The translations under genes and the position numbers were made by a program. A DNA stretch of 17,450 nucleotides from an uncultured Helicobacter sp. (GTDB lineage: Bacteria > Campylobacterota > Campylobacteria > Campylobacterales > Helicobacteraceae). Below, piece after piece: positions 13,022 through 17,450 of the stretch (position 1 is its first letter; each line of letters opens with the position of its first letter). The DNA lies in contig CALVBL010000030.1 in assembly GCA_944325775.1 (NCBI GenBank), forward strand, positions 1 through 17,450. Reading direction: 5' to 3'. The notes under the pieces are model-generated. The model did no database searches. It was not told the origin of the DNA and saw only the letters and a list, made by a program, of their open reading frames with translations.

Positions 13022-14065
13022 ATGAGTACAATAAGCATAATGCGATGGCTACTTGGCGTGCTGCTAGGGGTGCAGAGCTGCAGTGGCTTGTGGGCGCACT
13101 CTAGCGCGGATTCAGGAGATTTGGTGGATTCACAGAGTATCGCCGAGCTATTTTATACCCTAAATGGCGAATCAGATAATCCGCACAAAAAAATCAATCA
13201 TACCAAAGGATTTTGCGCTGTGGGTGAGCTGATACCAACGCAGGGTATCACAAAAACATACGACATTCCATTGCTAGAAGCCTCTAGCATTCCTGTGCAG
13301 GTGCGATTTTCGCTTGGTGGTGGCAATACAATGGCTAGCGATAGCACAAAAATTAGGGGAATGGGGCTTAAGATTCAAGGTATGAGCGAGAGCTGGGAGA
13401 TGGCTCTGCTCAATACCCAAATAAATTTCGCTAAGAATCTAGAGGAGTTTGTGCAATTTCTTGAGGTTAATAACCCGCAAAAAAGCGGGGTATGTGCGCA
13501 AAACGCACCACGAGATTCTACCTCACGCCCCGATGCACAGAATCAACGCTCTTGTGATGAAATATTAGCCTCCACCAAATCCTTTGCAAACTACAAAAAA
13601 TACCTAGCCACTCTCCCACTCACACCAAGCGTGGCGCACACGATATACCATAGCGTACATACATTTTATTTTCAAGATTCTAAAGGCAGGAGTATCCCTG
13701 CGCGCTTTGCGTTCATACCTGTGGCAGGAGAGAGAGGACTAAGCACAGCGCAAGCAAAGAAGCTGGGCGATGAATTTTTGCAAAAAGACTTCAAGACAAA
13801 AATAGCTCATCAGCCTATCGAATACAAAATGGTGCTTATCCTTGCTAATCCTAGCGATGTTACCAATGACACCACCGCGCTTTGGGAGGGCACACACCAA
13901 GAAGTACAACTCGCCACGCTAAGGGTTACAAAATACACAGGGGAGGGCTGTAATGGCGATGTATTTATGCCAATCGTGCTGCCAAAAGGCGTTGGTGCGC
14001 CAAAAGATCCATTGTTTGAGACAAGAAGTGAAGTGTATGGGCTAACCTTTGGTAGGCGACAATAG
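13022..14065 (+). CDS. Secreted catalase-family haem peroxidase
   Basis: This is a short catalase-fold haem protein of the catalase-related peroxidase group, probably periplasmic, expected to remove hydrogen peroxide or organic peroxides. The 347-residue protein begins with a signal peptide (about 1-26, likely cleaved near LWA-HS). The distal His is His60 in NHTKGFCAVGEL, aligning with the HAKG of catalases, and the proximal haem ligand is Tyr339 in RSEVYG (RxxxY). RGMGLKIQG (112-120) matches the family's RGFxxK region. An insertion at about 151-182, with Cys158 and Cys178, looks extra. The ATG at 13022 follows AAGGAG by 5 bases; an in-frame ATG 51 bases earlier lacks a site and lies before the promoter. 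It is related in type to the H. pylori catalase-like protein, and is distinct from full-length KatA. Confidence 0.87.
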   Translation: MSTISIMRWLLGVLLGVQSCSGLWAHSSADSGDLVDSQSIAELFYTLNGESDNPHKKINHTKGFCAVGELIPTQGITKTYDIPLLEASSIPVQVRFSLGGGNTMASDSTKIRGMGLKIQGMSESWEMALLNTQINFAKNLEEFVQFLEVNNPQKSGVCAQNAPRDSTSRPDAQNQRSCDEILASTKSFANYKKYLATLPLTPSVAHTIYHSVHTFYFQDSKGRSIPARFAFIPVAGERGLSTAQAKKLGDEFLQKDFKTKIAHQPIEYKMVLILANPSDVTNDTTALWEGTHQEVQLATLRVTKYTGEGCNGDVFMPIVLPKGVGAPKDPLFETRSEVYGLTFGRRQ

Positions 14066-14149
14066 AGGATTTAAGATCTTAGAATCTCTAAAAGCAGATT
14101 TTAATGAATGCGCAAGGGAAATTCACCCAACGCCACATACGCGCTTGGC

Positions 14150-14575
14150 TTACTTCTCTAGCACCCGATTAAAAAAATCCTTGCACAGCGGGGTGGCATA
14201 GTGACAGAAAATCTTAGGATTTTGACTAAGGTCTTGGGGTTCTATACTAAAAGCAATGCTTGCCTCACCAACGCGCGCATACAGCATAGGGTGAGCATAG
14301 CTAAACCCGCACGACGCATTAGGTGTATGCAGAGAATCCAAAATCGCACTAGCTTGCAGGGGTAGATTCTGAATCGGTGCAGAATCTAAAAAGCCACGCA
14401 GATACAATGTATGCAAACGCTCCTGCACGACAAAAAGCTTGGTGCGTAGATTCTGTAAGCACACCTTTTGTGTTTTTAGCCCCACTACTCTAAGCGCACC
14501 CACGCTCAAAATCCCCACGATCACGATCACTAGCACCAACTCTAGCGCGCTAAATGCGCTCCTAAAAGATGGCAT
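14150..14575 (-). CDS. Pseudopilin-like protein (prepilin N-terminal motif), second of pair
   Basis: Proteins with this leader are assembled into type II secretion or DNA-uptake pseudopili after cleavage by a prepilin peptidase. The 141-residue protein starts MPSFRSA and is predicted to be cut before Phe8 (A|FSALELVLV), with Glu12 at the required +5 position and a hydrophobic helix to about residue 30. The residue before the cut is Ala rather than the usual Gly. The rest is not recognisable; it has four Cys, one pair near the C-terminus. The ATG at 14573-14575 lies inside the end of the previous gene (14-base overlap) and has no clear ribosome-binding site, so it probably depends on coupling. 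An in-frame start at 14683 would give an implausibly long leader. Confidence 0.75.
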   Translation of the reverse strand: MPSFRSAFSALELVLVIVIVGILSVGALRVVGLKTQKVCLQNLRTKLFVVQERLHTLYLRGFLDSAPIQNLPLQASAILDSLHTPNASCGFSYAHPMLYARVGEASIAFSIEPQDLSQNPKIFCHYATPLCKDFFNRVLEK

Positions 14576-15008
14576 TTGATGTATTAAGTGGGACTTTCTT
14601 GCCTCCGCTAAGATGTCTGGCAAAGAGTTTTTCGCACAACGTAGAATCCGCCTTTTGGGTAACACTAAACTCCAAAATCGCATTTGTGAGACTTAGATTA
14701 ACACAAGAATTTTGCGTATCTGACGTGGCGTTTTTGCCTAGAGTGATGGTATTACCCTGTATCACCCACCGCGAGGGACTAAGCCCAGCAAGAGTGAAGA
14801 TCTGGGAGATTGTGAGAGTCTTAGGATCAAGGTTTTGCGAAAATACCTCGCGCTGAATTGTGCTAATGGCGTTGTTGATATCATTCTCAATCGCCACAAC
14901 TTGCGCGTCTATACGCGTGAGTGAGAATCTAGGAATGGCAATAGCCGCCAAAATCCCCAAAATCACGATGACAAACACAAGCTCAAGCATACTAAAAGCA
15001 CCACGCAT
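14562..15008 (-). CDS. Pseudopilin-like protein (prepilin N-terminal motif), first of pair
   Basis: The protein has a very short leader, MRGA, then FSMLELVFVIVILGILAAIAIP. The predicted cut is A4|F5, with Glu9 at +5 and a helix to about residue 26. Such proteins build type II secretion or competence pseudopili at the inner membrane. The mature domain (about 122 residues) is not diagnostic; Cys residues occur in NSCVNL and TLCEKL. The ATG at 15006-15008 directly abuts the sixA stop, and AAAAGG lies 6 bases upstream inside sixA. The next gene is a second pseudopilin, so the two probably work together, perhaps as minor pseudopilins of the natural-transformation machinery known in Campylobacterota. 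Confidence 0.82.
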   Translation of the reverse strand: MRGAFSMLELVFVIVILGILAAIAIPRFSLTRIDAQVVAIENDINNAISTIQREVFSQNLDPKTLTISQIFTLAGLSPSRWVIQGNTITLGKNATSDTQNSCVNLSLTNAILEFSVTQKADSTLCEKLFARHLSGGKKVPLNTSNAIF

Positions 15009-15626
15009 CTAAAGCCTTTTGGGATCAACGAGGAGATTGAGTCTAAAGGTATCTTGCCATAGTTTGTGAGAATCTTTCGTGCGTGTGCTGTGAGGTCTGT
15101 GTGAATCTAGTGCATCGCGTGCATATGCTATAGGTTTGCGCACCAGCTCAATCACACAGCCCTTTTTGATCATAATAGCCCCACACCCACTCAAAAACTC
15201 CACAAAAAGCCCAATATCAGGCTGGTGTCCCACAAGCAACAACGTCTGTGAATCTGCATACTGCTCCAAAACTTTAATATAGCCTTCACGCCCGCAATCT
15301 GGCGCGATAGATTCACAAACCACAAAGGGTGTATGTGCGAGAATCTTCCTAAGAGGTTTTGTCGTCTGAATCGTCCTTGTAGCCGGGGAACTCACGATAT
15401 GGCTAATGGGCGTGTCTTGAAGAAAATCCCGCACAAAGCGCGCGATTTTTTTACATTGCACCCTGCCTTTTTTGCTAAGTGGGCGCAGTAGGTCGTTTGG
15501 GTGTTTGCGTGCAAACTCCACTCTATCCAGAGCGTGCGCATGACGCACAATGATAATGCGTGAGAGATTACTAAAGCTCAAGTGCGTATCCAAGGGCTTT
15601 GAGCATTTGTAGTGTGAATTGCGCAC
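15009..15626 (-). CDS. sixA: SixA-type phosphohistidine phosphatase
   Basis: SixA enzymes belong to the histidine phosphatase superfamily and remove phosphate from phosphohistidine on signalling or phosphotransfer proteins. The catalytic motif is IIIVRHAHALD (His29 in this numbering), and the second His is in LLVGHQPDIG. HIVSSPATRTIQT between them is the family's SSPxxRxxQT segment. The protein has up to 205 residues. The start is uncertain: the GTG at 15624-15626 gives a 24-residue extension that overlaps mtnN by 56 bases, while a TTG at 15579-15581 would put the catalytic motif near the N-terminus as is normal for SixA, but with only a poor ribosome-binding site. It ends exactly where the first pseudopilin begins. 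Confidence 0.82.
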   Translation of the reverse strand: MRNSHYKCSKPLDTHLSFSNLSRIIIVRHAHALDRVEFARKHPNDLLRPLSKKGRVQCKKIARFVRDFLQDTPISHIVSSPATRTIQTTKPLRKILAHTPFVVCESIAPDCGREGYIKVLEQYADSQTLLLVGHQPDIGLFVEFLSGCGAIMIKKGCVIELVRKPIAYARDALDSHRPHSTRTKDSHKLWQDTFRLNLLVDPKRL

Positions 15627-16287
15627 TGACTTTGGCTGCAGATTCTAAAAACTCATCAAAGCTCACATCTGCGCTGCCATCAGCACTATCGCTGATAGAT
15701 CGGAAAATGCAAAATGGCACACCAAAGGCATTGCAAACCACTGCCACGCTTGCACCCTCCATCTCTACCGCGTCCGCGCCAAATTCTTTGATGATCCATT
15801 GTTTTTTGGATTCACTAGCGATAAACTGATCACCCGAAGCGATGATGCCCTCAAAAAGTTCCTTTCCTATGAGTTTTGCGACTTTGTGCGCTAGAGCGTT
15901 GAGCTCTGAATCTGCCTCTATGAAAGTCGCGCTCTCGGGGATAAAGCCCAGCGGATGCCCAAATGCACTAATATCCACATCATGCTGACAGAGCTTAGAA
16001 GCAATCAGCAAATCGCCGACTTTGAGATTCTGTGCTAATCCCCCAGCCACGCCACTAAAGAGAATCTTCTCACAGCCAAAATGTGCGATCATCACACTTG
16101 CAGTGATTGCGGCATGCACCTTGCCGATCTTGCTGTAGGCGATATACACATCATTTGCGCCCACGCTCGCTTTGTAGTAGGTGTTGCCCCCAATCTGTTC
16201 TTGTGAGATAGGGCAATGCAATGCTTTCAATGCCTCAATAAGCGGAGTGATCTCCTCAATCATCGCACCGATAATGCCGACTTTCAT
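15571..16287 (-). CDS. mtnN: MTA/SAH nucleosidase (aminofutalosine nucleosidase in this group)
   Basis: The enzyme cleaves adenine from methylthioadenosine and S-adenosylhomocysteine. In Helicobacter and Campylobacter it also splits 6-amino-6-deoxyfutalosine in the menaquinone pathway. The 238-residue protein has IGAMIEEITP (catalytic Glu12), FSGVAGGL (77-84), VEMEGASVA (174-182, ribose-binding Glu177) and RSISDSAD (196-203, catalytic Asp200). The ATG at 16285-16287 follows AAGGAG by 6 bases; that site overlaps the fabD stop codon 10 bases upstream, so the pair is tightly coupled. The fabD-mtnN adjacency is also found in H. pylori as I recall it. Because bioC produces S-adenosylhomocysteine, this enzyme also recycles a by-product of the biotin block. 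Confidence 0.96.
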   Translation of the reverse strand: MKVGIIGAMIEEITPLIEALKALHCPISQEQIGGNTYYKASVGANDVYIAYSKIGKVHAAITASVMIAHFGCEKILFSGVAGGLAQNLKVGDLLIASKLCQHDVDISAFGHPLGFIPESATFIEADSELNALAHKVAKLIGKELFEGIIASGDQFIASESKKQWIIKEFGADAVEMEGASVAVVCNAFGVPFCIFRSISDSADGSADVSFDEFLESAAKVSAQFTLQMLKALGYALEL

Positions 16288-16297
16288 TTGTGACTCC

Positions 16298-17224
16298 TTA
16301 TAGGGATTCTAGGGTTTCTTTGAGCGTGGCGAGATTGCTCACATTGTATGTGGGCTTTTGACTTAGGCGCTTGTTGAGTCCCTTTAGCACATTGCCATTG
16401 CCAAACTCTATATAGCCATCAACTTGTGAATCTATCTTCAGCACAGATTGCTTATATAACACAGGTGCGATAAGCTGCTTGCTAAGGAGTTCTTTTGCCT
16501 CCTGCTTGCTTTGATAGGTCTGTAGGGTCGCGTTTGAGAGGATTGGTACAGACGCATCGCCACTCAAACTCTCCTCCAAAAGCGCACCAAACTCGCTCAA
16601 AATAGGCTCCAACATAGGACAATGGCTCGCTACAGACATAGGCAAGAGTAGCGCACGTTTGGCTCCTAGTGCTTTGATCTCGGATTCACACGCGCTCAAA
16701 TCGCTTTTTTTACCCGCTAGGACAACCTGTCCATCACCATTGTAGTTAGCACACCATATCTTTTTGCCACTGCTTTGGGCTTGACGACAAAACTCCTCTA
16801 GTGCGCTATCCTCTACCCCCACGACGACCATCATACCAGCATCTTGCCCTTCGCACGCCTTCGCCATGAGCGCACCTCGGGTATGCACCAATCTCATACC
16901 ATCGCTAAACTCCGCTCCATTAGCCACCACAAACGCACTCACTTCACCCAAAGAATGTCCAAACGCAAGGCTTGGCATCAATGGATGCTCCTGCTGTAGC
17001 ACGCTATGAGCTATATAGCTTATGAGAAAAATTGCTGGCTGTGTGTATTGCGTGAGATTGAGATTGTCATTTGGGTTAAAAAGCAAATCTTTCATATCAA
17101 GCTTTATCGCCTCGCTCGCTTCATCAAAGAGCTCCTTAGCAAGCGTAAAATTCTCATAAAACTCCTTGCCCATACCCACACTCTGACTACCTTGACCGGG
17201 AAATATAAACGCGTATTTTTTCAT
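16298..17224 (-). CDS. fabD: Malonyl-CoA:ACP transacylase
   Basis: FabD moves malonyl groups from CoA to acyl carrier protein, supplying the extender for fatty-acid synthesis and the malonyl-ACP that BioC methylates. The 308-residue protein has FPGQGSQ (8-14), the nucleophile Ser91 in GHSLGE, Arg116 in HTRGALM, and His201 in VASHCPML, the same positions as in E. coli FabD within one residue. The ATG at 17222-17224 is preceded by AAGGA 5 bases away and matches the normal family N-terminus (MKKYAFIFPGQGSQ); an in-frame ATG at 17287 would add 21 atypical residues and lies upstream of the promoter. It heads the operon fabD-mtnN-sixA-pseudopilins. Confidence 0.97.
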   Translation of the reverse strand: MKKYAFIFPGQGSQSVGMGKEFYENFTLAKELFDEASEAIKLDMKDLLFNPNDNLNLTQYTQPAIFLISYIAHSVLQQEHPLMPSLAFGHSLGEVSAFVVANGAEFSDGMRLVHTRGALMAKACEGQDAGMMVVVGVEDSALEEFCRQAQSSGKKIWCANYNGDGQVVLAGKKSDLSACESEIKALGAKRALLLPMSVASHCPMLEPILSEFGALLEESLSGDASVPILSNATLQTYQSKQEAKELLSKQLIAPVLYKQSVLKIDSQVDGYIEFGNGNVLKGLNKRLSQKPTYNVSNLATLKETLESL

Positions 17225-17268
17225 CGTATTCCTTTTATTTTGTCGTTTTTTGTGTTGATAAAACTTAG

Positions 17269-17274
17269 ATTCTA
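17269..17274 (-). promoter_or_regulatory. Promoter -10 box for the fabD operon
   Basis: The minus strand reads TATGCTAGAAT, an extended -10 (TGC plus TAGAAT). Transcription near 17262 leaves a leader of about 38 bases. The box is part of an AGAATCT element. Confidence 0.6.
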
Positions 17275-17334
17275 GCATATTTCTCACTAAGATTTGCTAA
17301 AAGCGTGTTAAGCCTTGTTTTATGTTTTTTGGGC

Positions 17335-17340
17335 TAGAAT
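17335..17340 (+). promoter_or_regulatory. Promoter -10 box for tRNA-Ser
   Basis: TAGAAT follows a T-rich stretch (TGTTTTATGTTTTTT). Transcription would start near 17347, about 12 bases before the tRNA. Confidence 0.6.
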
Positions 17341-17358
17341 CGCGGTTTTTAATTCGCT

Positions 17359-17449
17359 GGACCGGTGGGTGAGTTGGCTGAAACCACGTCCCTGCTAAGG
17401 ACGCGTAGCCGCAAGGTTACCGAGGGTTCGAATCCCTCCCTGTCCGCCA
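17359..17449 (+). tRNA. tRNA-Ser (GCU)
   Basis: The 91-base gene has a long variable arm, as expected for serine. The anticodon stem is CGTCC/GGACG with loop CTGCTAA, anticodon GCT at 17394-17396, reading AGC and AGU. The T arm is GAGGG-TTCGAAT-CCCTC and CCA is encoded. The acceptor pairs GGACCGG with CCTGTCC, leaving one C-U mismatch at position 5-68. It is divergent from the fabD operon. Confidence 0.95.
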
Positions 17450-17450
17450 T

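Noticed and set aside
14576..14683. Upstream in-frame start for the second pseudopilin
   Set aside because: It would give a leader of over 40 residues before the prepilin cleavage site, unlike known prepilins.
17225..17287. Upstream in-frame ATG for fabD
   Set aside because: It adds 21 atypical residues, overlaps the promoter, and the ATG at 17224 gives the standard FabD N-terminus.
1..17450. CRISPR arrays, insertion sequences, phage genes, rRNA and riboswitches
   Set aside because: No regularly spaced repeats, transposase or integrase motifs, rRNA segments or known riboswitch cores were seen; the repeats present are short and irregular.

Overview
The window is a chromosomal segment of a Helicobacter-type Campylobacterota bacterium; the species cannot be fixed from the sequence. 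The support is a MotB that begins with the group's CPEC...GEKWAVPYADF segment, gene blocks I recognise from Helicobacter pylori order (MBL hydrolase, ThiF-like, motA, motB; and mtnN, fabD), the FdhT/FdhU pair known from Campylobacter, and promoters made of a TATAAT-like -10 box behind T-rich DNA with no clear -35. The 7-mer AGAATCT and its complement are strikingly frequent (about 48 copies by hand count).

Left part (1-3531, all leftward): the 5' end of argF, then motB and motA (flagellar stator), a ThiF/MoeB-like adenylating-enzyme homologue with altered active-site residues, and a glyoxalase-II-like metallo-hydrolase. A divergent intergenic region follows.

Biotin block (3532-7206, rightward): a BatD-like membrane protein, bioF, bioG and bioC, each overlapping the next by 1 to 4 bases. 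BioC and BioG make pimeloyl-ACP by the methyl-ester route, and BioF turns it into 8-amino-7-oxononanoate. A CinA-domain gene converges on bioC and shares a divergent promoter region with ppk2, a polyphosphate kinase 2 with a long lysine-rich tail.

Middle (9072-10625): a tRNA-Glu gene with an abnormal anticodon loop (C33, U37), then a visibly A+T-rich island with one unrecognised six-helix membrane protein. The island is bracketed by an inverted pair of 34-bp repeats and holds several other hairpins.

Right part: a secreted DUF305 protein with a His-rich linker; fdhT-fdhU (selenium-dependent formate dehydrogenase accessory genes), divergent from a secreted catalase-family haem peroxidase; then a leftward operon fabD-mtnN-sixA-pseudopilin-pseudopilin that mixes fatty-acid and menaquinone/methionine-cycle enzymes with two type II/competence pseudopilin genes. 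The window ends with tRNA-Ser(GCU), divergent from fabD.

No CRISPR array, transposase, phage gene or rRNA was seen. Most genes are ordinary. The items most worth a second look are the AGAATCT over-abundance, the tRNA-Glu loop, the ThiF-like active site, the repeat-bracketed membrane gene, and BioG in a Helicobacter-type genome.
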